Below, piece after piece: positions 14,047-21,800 of a DNA stretch of 29,595 bases (positions within the stretch are counted from its first letter, which is position 1; each line of letters starts with the position of its first letter). The stretch is from a virus, in IMG/VR virus record IMGVR_UViG_3300024262_000176, positions 1 to 29,595 of that record. One strand, written 5' to 3'. The notes beneath the pieces are model-generated. The model saw only the letters and a program-made list of their open reading frames with translations, made no database searches and had not been told where the DNA came from. Made by a program: the position numbers and the translations under genes.

Positions 14047-14814
14047 ATGGCTAAGGTAGATGTAAGATCATTTATAATAGCACCTGATGGTAAGGTATTA
14101 CTCTGTGCTGATTATGCTGGACAGGAGCTACGTGTATTGGCACACGTGGCTCAAGAGCCAACAATGATAGCGGCGTTCTTAAAGAACCAAGATGTACATT
14201 TGCTCTTAGCTAATGACTTCTATGACTTGAATACTCCAGAAGAATATATTACCACTACTCATTCAGAGTATAACAGTACCAAGACTAAGTTTAAGCAACA
14301 GCGTAATGATATCAAAACTGTTAACTTTGGGCTAGCTTATGGAAAGACTAAGTATGGGTTCGCTGCTGATTGGGGTTGGTCTGTGCCCAAAGCTGAACAA
14401 TTCATAGCAAAATACTTTGAGCGTTTTCCTCAGATTAAAACAGCTATTGATAAATGTAATGAGCTAGTTAAGAAACAAAAAGCTATACGTAACCTAACTG
14501 GACGTATACGTAGGTTCGACCATGTAGATGATAGGGTGTTACGGCAGGCATTTAATTTCTGTATTCAGGGTGCGTCTGCGGATATGGTAAAGAAGGCTGC
14601 GGGCGATACTTATAAGCTATGCCAGCTACGTCCTGAGTGGGACTGTAAATTAGTATTAAGTGTACATGACGAGTTAGTGTATGAAGTTAACGATGAGTAC
14701 AAAGATATAGCATTAGCTGAAATTAAGTACACTATGGAACACGCTGTTGAGTTGTGTGTTCCTATGATAGTGGATATAAATTATGGTTTAAATTATTCAA
14801 TAGCCAAGGGCTAA
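14047..14814 (+). CDS. Family A DNA polymerase, C-terminal part (palm and fingers)
   Basis: Second half of the polymerase. Motif A is DYAGQELRVLAH (D22), motif B RNDIKTVNFGLAYG (R86, K90, F94, Y98, G99) and motif C VHDE (207-210; D208 catalytic), all intact. TGRIRRF (151-157) is also conserved. It has its own ATG with AGGAAA 6 bases upstream. The frame is shifted +1 from the N-terminal part, and joining them directly would add about eight residues (NRKLNMAK) not expected at that point. That favours two real genes rather than a sequencing slip. F94 at the ddNTP-discriminating position is the common Phe form. Confidence 0.85.
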   Translation: MAKVDVRSFIIAPDGKVLLCADYAGQELRVLAHVAQEPTMIAAFLKNQDVHLLLANDFYDLNTPEEYITTTHSEYNSTKTKFKQQRNDIKTVNFGLAYGKTKYGFAADWGWSVPKAEQFIAKYFERFPQIKTAIDKCNELVKKQKAIRNLTGRIRRFDHVDDRVLRQAFNFCIQGASADMVKKAAGDTYKLCQLRPEWDCKLVLSVHDELVYEVNDEYKDIALAEIKYTMEHAVELCVPMIVDINYGLNYSIAKG

Positions 14815-14829
14815 GAAAGGAAATTAATA

Positions 14830-15165
14830 ATGAGTAAAGAACTGATTGCCGGGTTTATAATTATACTTATACTGGGTTGTGTTTTAGCAGCGTACTCTGT
14901 AGCATTACAACATAAAACAAATGAACTCGATGCATTACAAAACAAGTATGATACTAGGGAGTCATATCAGGGAGAAAAGTTTCTTTTAGTTTGGTATCAT
15001 GATGATACATATGTATATCAAACTAGAGAATTTAGTATACCAAATTATAAATTAAATGAGTTATTTTATATCCTATCAGATTTTGAATTAAGGTATAAAA
15101 ATTATTCTATAGAAGAAAAAGTTACAATGGAGATAAATAATGGCAGAAGAAATGATAACAATTAG
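14830..15165 (+). CDS. Small single-pass membrane protein with coiled coil, 111 aa
   Basis: An N-terminal hydrophobic helix (about 5-26, ELIAGFIIILILGCVLAAYS) is followed by a heptad-like stretch (HKTNELDALQNKYDTRES) and a beta-rich domain (KFLLVWYHDDTYVYQT, then FSIPNYKLNELFYILSD). The predicted orientation is N-in with the bulk outside. This resembles the inner-membrane spanin plan but the globular part is not typical of a spanin, so the role is open. AAAGGA is well placed before the ATG. Confidence 0.5.
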   Translation: MSKELIAGFIIILILGCVLAAYSVALQHKTNELDALQNKYDTRESYQGEKFLLVWYHDDTYVYQTREFSIPNYKLNELFYILSDFELRYKNYSIEEKVTMEINNGRRNDNN

Positions 15166-15277
15166 TAAAAAACTATACGACCAATTAGTTGAATCAGACA
15201 GAATATTAGATGCCTTGAATGCTGCTGGTGTAGACAATTGGGAAGGGTATGAGTTTGCTATGGAGGACTCACAATGA
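15140..15277 (+). CDS. Small conserved phage protein, 45 aa
   Basis: Short gene starting inside the end of the previous one, with GGAG upstream and an ATGA overlap with the next. The sequence has the recurring phage pattern MITISKxxYDxLVExxRxLxALxxAGVDNWEGY, ending in an acidic tail. Function unknown. The tight coupling and recognisable pattern support it. Confidence 0.6.
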   Translation: MAEEMITISKKLYDQLVESDRILDALNAAGVDNWEGYEFAMEDSQ

Positions 15278-15459
15278 AAGCATTTGAGAAGTGGTGGAAG
15301 AATCCTGATAATCAGTTTTATCTTGTGGATTATGTGGGGGAAGATTTAGCAGAAGTAACTTGGAGAGCAGCGTTAACGTTCGCCATAGAACGATCTAAAT
15401 ATGCCAAAACGTTTGGACATTTACAATCCGAACTAGTAGATGAATTAGGAGACGAATAA
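15274..15459 (+). CDS. Small conserved phage protein (MKAFEKWW type), 61 aa
   Basis: Begins MKAFEKWWKNPDNQ and continues with a helical WRAALTFAIERSKYAKTFG segment, a pattern frequent in small phage proteins of unknown function, often beside the 45-aa type gene found here. ATGA coupling at the start and TAATG at the end place it in one translation chain with the nuclease gene. Truncated echoes of its first codons occur at 16979 and possibly 17153. Confidence 0.6.
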   Translation: MKAFEKWWKNPDNQFYLVDYVGEDLAEVTWRAALTFAIERSKYAKTFGHLQSELVDELGDE

Positions 15460-16298
15460 TGGAACTAACAAATAAACCACATTACCCAATGCCTGTAGTT
15501 GAGGCAGCAAGGGCACAGATATATCACCCTACTATGGATACGTTACGCGTTACTGAACTGATAGACTCCCCGTTGATTAAGCGTCTAACAATAGAGAACT
15601 GGAATAACTTATCTATTGATGTAGATGAGATAGTGTATTCCTCTTTATTTGGCACAGCTTGGCATGAATTTGTAGCTAAGTATGAAGCTGATGCTATGGT
15701 TGAACGTAGATGGTATGCTAAGTTACCTGATACAGATATGATATTATCAGGTCAGACAGATATCTTTAAGCCACAGGAAGGTGTAATCGAAGATAATAAA
15801 ACTCAGTCAGCATGGGCTTTTGTATTCAGTACACCTACATGGGAACGCCAGCTTAATGTCTATGCCTACCTAGTAGAAGCTAACGGTTATAATGTTAGAG
15901 AACTATGGATAAATTCTTTCTTAAGGGACTGGTCTCAATACTTAGTTAAGAAATCTAACAGTGATTATCCTGCACATAAGTTTCATAGGATTAAGTGTAA
16001 TCTATGGGATGCTAACAAACGACATAAATATATACTAGAAAGATTAGCAATACATAATGACCCTAACTATGTATGTTCTGATGAGGAACGTTGGAGACGA
16101 CCTACTACATGGGCAGTAAAAAAGAAAGGTACTAAAACTGCCAGACGTGTATTAGATTCTAAAGATAAAGCTGAAAATTGGATAACAGAAAATAAACCCA
16201 AGGGAGATATCTATGTTGAGAAGCGTGACGGTGGGTGTATAAGGTGTCTCGACTACTGTACTGCACGTTCTATATGTCCCTATAAAGATAAGGAGTAA
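15459..16298 (+). CDS. PD-(D/E)XK nuclease, RecB/Cas4-like, with C-terminal four-Cys cluster
   Basis: Probable exonuclease or end-processing nuclease for recombination. Nuclease motifs: GTAWHEFV (H69), SGQTDIF (D101), IEDNKT (D112-x-K114) and QLNVYAY (Q131, Y135), matching the H...D...[DE]xK...QxxxY order of RecB-family enzymes. Cysteines C260, C263, C267 and C273 at the very end form a compact cluster (spacing 2, 3, 5) like the Cas4/AddB iron-sulfur site, but with all four together rather than one far upstream. Its natural partner may be the Rad52-like protein at 2992. It has a strong AGGAG-type start. No CRISPR array or Cas1 is seen, so Cas4 here means fold only. Confidence 0.8.
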   Translation: MELTNKPHYPMPVVEAARAQIYHPTMDTLRVTELIDSPLIKRLTIENWNNLSIDVDEIVYSSLFGTAWHEFVAKYEADAMVERRWYAKLPDTDMILSGQTDIFKPQEGVIEDNKTQSAWAFVFSTPTWERQLNVYAYLVEANGYNVRELWINSFLRDWSQYLVKKSNSDYPAHKFHRIKCNLWDANKRHKYILERLAIHNDPNYVCSDEERWRRPTTWAVKKKGTKTARRVLDSKDKAENWITENKPKGDIYVEKRDGGCIRCLDYCTARSICPYKDKE

Positions 16299-16300
16299 AG

Positions 16301-16588
16301 ATGAGTTTTAATGAAATATTTTGTATAGAAGAAACAAATGAAGTTGCTTTAATTGGCTCAGGATACACAAATAATACAAGCCCATGCCAAATAGTTAGGC
16401 CAGATATGGATATAGTTTGGTATTCAGTTTTGTGGAAACGAAATGGAGAATATCGCATTTTTTCAGCAGAGTTACTTGATAAAATATATCAACTAAGAAA
16501 GAAAAAAACAAAATCTGTTGCTATGATTTGGAAACAAGGTATATTGGTTGATACAAATATAGGTAAAATTTTATATGATCAAGGATAA
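16301..16588 (+). CDS. Hypothetical protein, 95 aa
   Basis: Not recognised. A mixed beta protein (EIFCIEETNEVALIGSGY, then VWYSVLWKRNGEYRIFS) with a basic helix (KIYQLRKKKTKS) and a final VAMIWKQGILVDT strand pair. AAGGAG precedes the ATG, 2 bases after the nuclease stop. It may be an accessory of the nuclease, by position only. Confidence 0.5.
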   Translation: MSFNEIFCIEETNEVALIGSGYTNNTSPCQIVRPDMDIVWYSVLWKRNGEYRIFSAELLDKIYQLRKKKTKSVAMIWKQGILVDTNIGKILYDQG

Positions 16589-16594
16589 AGTATA

Positions 16595-16741
16595 ATGAGA
16601 AAATTACTATGTAAGTTATTTCATAAAAAACATTGGGTGTATTGTTATCATATTAATACATCTAGTTGTCATTGGTTATTTAGTGGTAAGGGTATGACTA
16701 TGTACCATTGTAATTGCTGTAATAAATTAAGGATAAAGTAG
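16595..16741 (+). CDS. Small Cys/His-rich protein, 48 aa
   Basis: Short gene with AAGGAT upstream and its stop 1 base before the next ATG. MRKLLCKLFHKKHW at the start, a central C-x-Y-H and CHW, and CNCC at the end make a probable zinc knuckle, similar in plan to the small DUF1660-type prophage proteins (LLCKLFxHKW...C..C). Function unknown. Confidence 0.5.
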   Translation: MRKLLCKLFHKKHWVYCYHINTSSCHWLFSGKGMTMYHCNCCNKLRIK

Positions 16742-16742
16742 A

Positions 16743-16982
16743 ATGAACTTTAATAAAACTATTCAATTAAAAAAATATACTGTGAGTCTCACATACTATG
16801 CTTATATAAATAAGTGGTTTCTTCCTCTAGGTCTGGCATGGTGGAATAAGAAATCAAAACTTAGATATGCGTATGCAGCAGGAAATCCTGTGTGTTATTA
16901 TACAAAACTATATGAAATCTCTATAGGGTTTTTATGGCATAGGTTTGTAATTCAATGGCATTATAAGGAGAAAGTAGAATGA
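16743..16982 (+). CDS. Aromatic-rich hypothetical protein, 79 aa
   Basis: Not recognised. Unusually rich in Tyr, Trp and Phe with strands such as YTVSLTYYAYINKWFLPLG and LYEISIGFLWHRFVIQWHY, suggesting a small beta sheet, possibly membrane-associated. It ends as ATGA with a 13-codon remnant. The start follows AAGGAT with 10-base spacing. Confidence 0.45.
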   Translation: MNFNKTIQLKKYTVSLTYYAYINKWFLPLGLAWWNKKSKLRYAYAAGNPVCYYTKLYEISIGFLWHRFVIQWHYKEKVE

Positions 16983-17020
16983 AAGAGTTTGAGAAGTGGT
17001 TTAGAGTAAATAAACCTTAA
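16979..17020 (+). pseudogene. Truncated remnant of the MKAFEKWW-type gene
   Basis: A 13-codon frame, MKEFEKWFRVNKP, whose first 21 bases nearly repeat the start of the gene at 15274 (ATGAAAG then TTTGAGAAGTGGT in both). It stops early with TAA. It is best read as a decayed or recombined copy of the 5' end. A coupling peptide is also possible, since it overlaps the previous stop as ATGA. Confidence 0.4.
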
Positions 17021-17042
17021 TGATAGATAAGGAGTTAGATCA

Positions 17043-17156
17043 ATGAGATATGTATATGGAATAATAACAGGATATGTCCTATGCCTATTCATTAATTTAT
17101 ATGGGTGGCAGAATATAGTTAATGGTATTACTAAACTTGTGGAGAGTGTGAAATGA
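17043..17156 (+). CDS. Single-helix membrane peptide, 37 aa
   Basis: AAGGAG lies 9-10 bases before the ATG. The product has one hydrophobic helix (YGIITGYVLCLFINLYGW, about 5-22) and a short amphipathic C-terminus (VNGITKLVESVK). It ends as ATGA with the next 11-codon frame. Small membrane peptides of this type often tune host envelope functions, but no specific role can be given. Confidence 0.5.
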   Translation: MRYVYGIITGYVLCLFINLYGWQNIVNGITKLVESVK

Positions 17157-17188
17157 AAGAGTTTAAGATTGGGGAACAAATAAAATGA
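17153..17188 (+). CDS. Eleven-codon bridging ORF, MKEFKIGEQIK
   Basis: Starts as ATGA on the stop of the membrane peptide and ends as ATGA on the start of the zinc protein at 17185, with GGAGAG upstream. It may be a coupling peptide or another remnant of the MKxFEKW family (first codons ATGAAAGAGTTT shared with 16979). Too short to call a protein with confidence. Confidence 0.25.
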   Translation: MKEFKIGEQIK

Positions 17189-17436
17189 GTAGAGGAAATT
17201 ATCTGTGGGAGTGCACTAACAAGAAATGCAAGAAAAGGCTTGTGGGCTGGGCAGAGACAGTTCATGGTGGTATTGTAAAAGAGGGTGGTGATTATTCTCA
17301 TGCAAGTGAGAACGGTAATATAATGTTGTGTCCAAAATGTAAAAAGAAGTTAGATAGATACTATACTACTTGCGATGAATGTGGTTGCCAAACAACTGGA
17401 GGTATGAGCAGTTGTGCTAACTGTTATAGTAAGTAA
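17185..17436 (+). CDS. Double zinc-ribbon protein, 83 aa
   Basis: Cysteines occur as C10/C15, C49/C52, CDECGC (C63/C66/C68) and C77/C80, enough for two zinc sites, with a Gly/His-rich middle (VHGGIVKEGGDYSH). Probably a nucleic-acid or protein adaptor; no enzyme motif. GGGGA lies about 9 bases before the ATG. It lies just before an HNH nuclease gene. Confidence 0.55.
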   Translation: MSRGNYLWECTNKKCKKRLVGWAETVHGGIVKEGGDYSHASENGNIMLCPKCKKKLDRYYTTCDECGCQTTGGMSSCANCYSK

Positions 17437-17451
17437 ATTTAAGGAATTAAA

Positions 17452-17997
17452 ATGAGAAAAAAGAGACCTAAATTATCAGAAGTAATAAAGAGCTATGGTA
17501 TGCGTGGATACAACGGCCTAAGTATTAAAGATATATATAGCGTGGAGGATAATACTGCCAGACCTATACAGGCTGATATAATTATAGGGATGGGAAATGG
17601 TGCAAGAAAATATAACGTCCATAAAATGCAGCACAATACTAAATTGTGTGAAGTAGAGGTTATTGAACTAGTACCATATTACCTACAAAAAACTATTCCA
17701 GCTAGTACAGATTTGAGTTGGCATGGGTGGGTATACGGCGGAGAGCCTACACCTACTAATGATTATGATACTGCTGAATGGCGTAAACTTAGAACAACAG
17801 TACTTAAACGAGATAAACATAAATGTCAGGAATGTGGTACAAATAAATGTCTTACTGTTCATCACGTTAAACCAAGACAAGGCGGTGGTAAAAATGAAGC
17901 TAGGAATCTAATTACCTTATGTAGTAAATGCCATGATTTAATCGAAGTGGGGCTATCTGAGGCCTTAAATGAAAACAGTGATGGGCAGGACGAATAA
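17452..17997 (+). CDS. HNH endonuclease, 181 aa
   Basis: The C-terminal domain (about 105-165) is a classic HNH nuclease: WRKLRTTVLKRDKHKCQEC (C125/C128), LTVHHVKPRQGGGKN (H137/H138), NLITLC (N152) and CSKCH (C157/C160/H161). The N-terminal 100 residues (SEVIKSYGMRGYNGLSIKDIY, then a GMGNGARKYNVHK loop) are a separate uncharacterised module. It could be a homing-type nuclease or a packaging-associated HNH protein; its place at the end of the early block, next to a hairpin, is compatible with a mobile gene. Confidence 0.8.
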   Translation: MRKKRPKLSEVIKSYGMRGYNGLSIKDIYSVEDNTARPIQADIIIGMGNGARKYNVHKMQHNTKLCEVEVIELVPYYLQKTIPASTDLSWHGWVYGGEPTPTNDYDTAEWRKLRTTVLKRDKHKCQECGTNKCLTVHHVKPRQGGGKNEARNLITLCSKCHDLIEVGLSEALNENSDGQDE

Positions 17998-18036
17998 ATC
18001 ATAAAACAGCTTAAATCTAATTTATAGAATATATAT

Positions 18037-18062
18037 CCCCATTATTGAGCTAATAATAGGGG
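18037..18062 (+). terminator. Stem-loop, possible transcription terminator
   Basis: CCCCATTATT pairs with AATAATAGGGG through ten base pairs with one bulged A and a five-base loop (GAGCT). It is followed by TGGTTTTA, a weak T tract. It lies between the HNH gene and the last two early genes, so it may be a partial terminator or an mRNA-processing hairpin. Confidence 0.4.
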
Positions 18063-18081
18063 TGGTTTTAGGAGATTAAAG

Positions 18082-18297
18082 ATGAGTAATGGGAACACAG
18101 TTAATCATTGTAAGGATTGTTGTTGTGCAAGAAGTTGGGAAGCATTAGGCATAACCGTATATACAGGTAAATCAATACCGGAACATATTGTTGAACTTCA
18201 AGTAGAAAATAGGACACTAAAGAATCTTCTTTTAAATTATATACCACCATTACAATATGAAGAACTATTAGCTGAGATTACTAAGTTAAATAAATAG
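18082..18297 (+). CDS. Small protein with Cys cluster and leucine-zipper-like helix, 71 aa
   Basis: The N-terminus contains H-C-K-D-C-C-C (C10/C13/C14/C15). The C-terminal half is a long helix with leucines at heptad-like spacing (IVELQVENRTLKNLLLNY, then YEELLAEITKLNK). Likely a dimeric small regulator or adaptor; unproven. AGGAG precedes the ATG. Confidence 0.5.
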   Translation: MSNGNTVNHCKDCCCARSWEALGITVYTGKSIPEHIVELQVENRTLKNLLLNYIPPLQYEELLAEITKLNK

Positions 18298-18309
18298 AAA
18301 GGATAAGTC

Positions 18310-18489
18310 ATGATACTAAAAGAATTTTTAGATATTTATAATTATGCTCCATATGATGTAAGAGAAACTGCAGAAGCAGCAACAGATATAACAGACCATA
18401 TAGATTTATCTAACGCAGCTAAAGAATACTTAGATAAAGAACAAGCATTTTTTGATGAGTTAGATAAAATATCATTTGAGTTTGGATAA
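18310..18489 (+). CDS. Small acidic protein, 59 aa
   Basis: Last gene of the plus-strand block, with GAAAGGAT upstream. It is strongly acidic and helical (RETAEAATDITDHIDLSNAAKEYLDKEQ, shown here as its central charged region). Composition resembles DNA-mimic or adaptor proteins, but this is only a resemblance. It ends 2 bases from the convergent late block. Confidence 0.5.
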   Translation: MILKEFLDIYNYAPYDVRETAEAATDITDHIDLSNAAKEYLDKEQAFFDELDKISFEFG

Positions 18490-18491
18490 TA

Positions 18492-18647
18492 TTACCTAAA
18501 CATAGATACTACTATACCAATTGCAGTTACAATAAAGTAGTATACATACTTAGCATGGGTAGCTTTATGCTCAACGCTATCATTTTTTAACCAGCGAATA
18601 TCGGTGTGCATCTCTATAATAAGTTTATCTCTTTCGCTATCGTTCAT
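18492..18647 (-). CDS. Internal-start short form (51 aa) of the holin-like protein
   Basis: Met66 of the 116-aa frame has its own Shine-Dalgarno: AAAAAGGG (18662-18655 on the minus strand) 7 bases before the ATG at 18647. The 51-aa product carries the complete charged helix plus transmembrane anchor. Dual starts are established for some phage holins, where the long form delays lysis. Here the long form adds about 65 basic residues rather than a few. Confidence 0.4.
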   Translation of the reverse strand: MNDSERDKLIIEMHTDIRWLKNDSVEHKATHAKYVYYFIVTAIGIVVSMFR

Positions 18648-18842
18648 TGTGTTGCCCTTTTTACTATGGGTGGTAAGAGTACGGATACTCCTATCACCCC
18701 TTTTTTTATTCTTATGAGCCAATGTATAGAACTGAACTCTGTGTTTAGCAGTAAGGCTCTCTTGTTCGAATCTTGATAAGTTAAACCAAGACTTATTATA
18801 TGTATCCCTAGCTATCTTATCCTTCCACCGTTGTAAATCCAT
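18492..18842 (-). CDS. Holin-like small membrane protein, long form (116 aa)
   Basis: Last gene of the minus-strand late block, the usual position for lysis genes. Residues 1-65 are basic and helical (MDLQRWKDKIARDTYNKSW, then FEQESLTAKHRVQFYTLAHKNKKRG). The C-terminus has one transmembrane helix (about 99-115, YYFIVTAIGIVVSMF). The region from residue 66 (MNDSERDKLIIEMHTDIRWLK) resembles XhlA/holin-type proteins with an N-terminal coiled coil and a C-terminal membrane anchor. The start overlaps the stop of the 1304-aa gene (TAATG-type). A second start within the frame is described separately. Holin function is inferred. Confidence 0.5.
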   Translation of the reverse strand: MDLQRWKDKIARDTYNKSWFNLSRFEQESLTAKHRVQFYTLAHKNKKRGDRSIRTLTTHSKKGNTMNDSERDKLIIEMHTDIRWLKNDSVEHKATHAKYVYYFIVTAIGIVVSMFR

Positions 18843-21800
18843 TACCTACCTCTCTTACGCCCGCTTCCTCTACCACTTCCCCTACTGCCACTACTTGGTG
18901 GCTCTTCACCAAGTGCGTAGCTAGACCATATTAATCTACGTGGGTCACGAGTGTCTAAACTGTTTAATTCCATTATACCTTTTATGGTACGCTTAGGTTG
19001 GCTCCAAGGTATGCCACCAGCCCTAGCAGCTGCCCCTGCTAAATGTACTCCCGCACCAGCATAATCAAACTCACCATCTTTAGTACTAGTACTGGCATCA
19101 TATAATTCCTTAGCCCAACCAAACCCTACAGTGGATGAAGGGTCATATCCATTTAGTACAGCAGATATAATCTTACCAAATACAAATAATGGTGCTGCTG
19201 CAAATGACGCCATATCCTTAGCCCAATCCTCTGGGTCAGGTGGTGTGAATCCCCTATTGATTAAACCAAGAACTGTGGCTGGTAAAATATAACTCATCAA
19301 TACCCTGTATGCTGCTAGGCCGGGAGATATCTCACCACGCTTGGTAGCACCTAATATATTATGAGACCAATAGTTATAGTTCTGATTAATCTGGTTCTGG
19401 AATAATGTAAACAGTTTAGATAATTCACCGCCCCTAAAGAAATGTGGCAAGTCCATAATATCTGCCATAGGTTGAGTTCGTTCTATTACTGAATCAGCAT
19501 AGGTGATAGCATCTGCCTCTGATACAGACTTCATCTTCATATCATAAGCAGCTTTCCAAGCTGTAGTAACTGTAGCTTGGTCTAACAAACGCACAAAGAA
19601 TAAAGCCTTTTCTGATAAGGCCCTCTTACCACCAATCTGCTGACGAACACTTCTACGCCTTGCCATCTCACGTATTTCACGTTCCATGTTTCTATGCTTC
19701 ACTACTACAGATTTACCATGTACAAAATCTTTTAATGCTTTAGGATTTCTAGCACCTTCTGCAAATGCTGCCATAGCATATGGTATCATCCTAGGGTCTT
19801 CTGCTAAAGCTAAAGACATGGATAATGGTTGTTTAAGTGCAGTAACAATATTCAATCCTAACGCCGAAACAACTGAATTACGTCTTAGTATACCAACAGT
19901 TCTAGATAACCAATCATTCTCTAATGATGTACGTTCACTAGTCACGTCCTGTAACCACTTATCTAGTATCTTATTACCAGCACCACGAGTCTTTTCCTGT
20001 ATAATCTTTCTAAAGTTCTTATTCTTTATAACCTTATTAACATTATATACAGGTAGAGCCATAGCTTTATAATGCTCTACTGTTCTAGCATGTGCAACAT
20101 AGTTAGACAATGCATCTAAGTTTAATGCACCAATACCTTTAGTACGTTCCTTGGTCATTGTTTTTACTAGGCCCAGTTTAGGTTCAGCTACCTCACCTAG
20201 TAGTTGGGTTATCAAATCATCAAACTCTTCTTCAGCATTAACAAACCTAGCAATCCTACCTTCAGGTAATTTACGTATGCCTGAGTAACCTTTAATCTTA
20301 GGGAGTGCTGTTCCAGTAGTCTTAAAGTATTTATCTGCTATCTCATCATAGTCAGAACTATACTGTTCTAATAACCAGCGTCCCATTTCTACTAGTTTCT
20401 CGTCCTGAATAAACTCACTTAAAACTAGTTGAATATCTTCATCACTTAACTTATTACCCTCTTTTAAATTCTTGAGTTTATCAGCATCCTTAGTAGCTAA
20501 GAATATTTCTAACATATCTACAGGCCTTAGTTTTAAATCAGGCCTAATTTCAATCCTCTTATTGTATAGTTCTCTAATGTTTATATCCTTACTGACTAGG
20601 AAATCATTAAGCTGCTTCATCCTATAACTACGACCAAGTGCTGATTGGGCAACAGCAGCCCTAATAGGTTTCCATATATATTCTTTTAATGAACCATTAG
20701 TTCCACCATCTAACCATTCTATCATACGACCGATACGGGCCATACCCCAATGGTAATGTGTAATTGTATCCTTGACAACATCTTTAATTTCTGTAGTTCT
20801 GCTTTTACGTGAGCCTATAACTTTAGCATTAAACGCATCCGGATTTGCTTTTGCTAGGCCAGCAACTATCTCATTAACTTCTTTATCTATAGCATCTTTG
20901 TACGTAACTTCTTGAGTAGCTGGTGTACGTAAATCCTGTAGTGTAGATATAGCATCATTAAGTGACAACCCTACTGATATTAATTTAGCTAGTTCTTTAA
21001 CTACAGTAGTCTTAGGGTTATCAAACTTCTTTCTCTCAAAAAACTCTATACGTCCTTCCTTCTTTGTTTGCTCCTTCTGCTCCTCTGATTCGGCAGCAGC
21101 TTTACTCTTAGGTGCATCTGATCTTCCACTACTACTAGCTTCTATATCCAATATAACCTCTTCGCCTGTTACAGAGTCTACATATTTATCACCTTCTCGT
21201 ATAACCTCTTGCTCTGTTATACCAGTTCTACTACCAGATGTAGTTTTATAAACATTAACTTGTGGTTCAGCCCTTTCACTTATAATTTGTTTAGTACCCT
21301 CTTCTTCTTCAAGCTCGCTAACAACTACCTTCTCTGCCCATGCCCTAGCCCTATCTTCAGGTACGCCATCCTCTATAAGTTCCTGAGTCATAGTATCTAC
21401 TTTCTTCTGCCAGACACTTTCCTCTACATTTTGGTCATTAATAGTGGGTAGCTCTTGTTCCCTACGTTCCATGACCTCATTATTTTCAGACATCTCCACT
21501 ACTTCATCTACTGTCATGTCTCCGTTACTAACTGATTCTAATGCTTCAAATATATTACCACCAAATGTTTTGTTAACTTCTTCAGGTGTCCACTCATGTT
21601 TAGCCTCAGATACAATATTTGAACCTTGTATATTAATAGGTTCACTTACTGAGTCAGCAGCAAACCCCGCAACTGCTTTACCGGCTCCCGGTAGTGCAAA
21701 TGCTATTGCCATATATGGTAAGTTCTTGAGGTCTGATTCTAATGCACCATTCATTCGTTCCAAAAAACCAGCACCTTTACCAGCACCAAAGTCATCAATA

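Noticed and set aside
14019-14050. Programmed +1 frameshift joining the two polymerase halves
   Set aside because: The second gene has its own ATG and Shine-Dalgarno, no slippery pattern stands out, and the fused linker would be unusually long. Two genes are simpler.
15459-16298. Cas4-like gene as evidence of a CRISPR system
   Set aside because: No repeat-spacer array and no Cas1 or other cas genes are seen. The fold is shared with general RecB-family nucleases.
17723-17911. Overlapping 62-aa frame inside the HNH gene
   Set aside because: It is a shifted reading of the HNH domain, without its own ribosome binding site.
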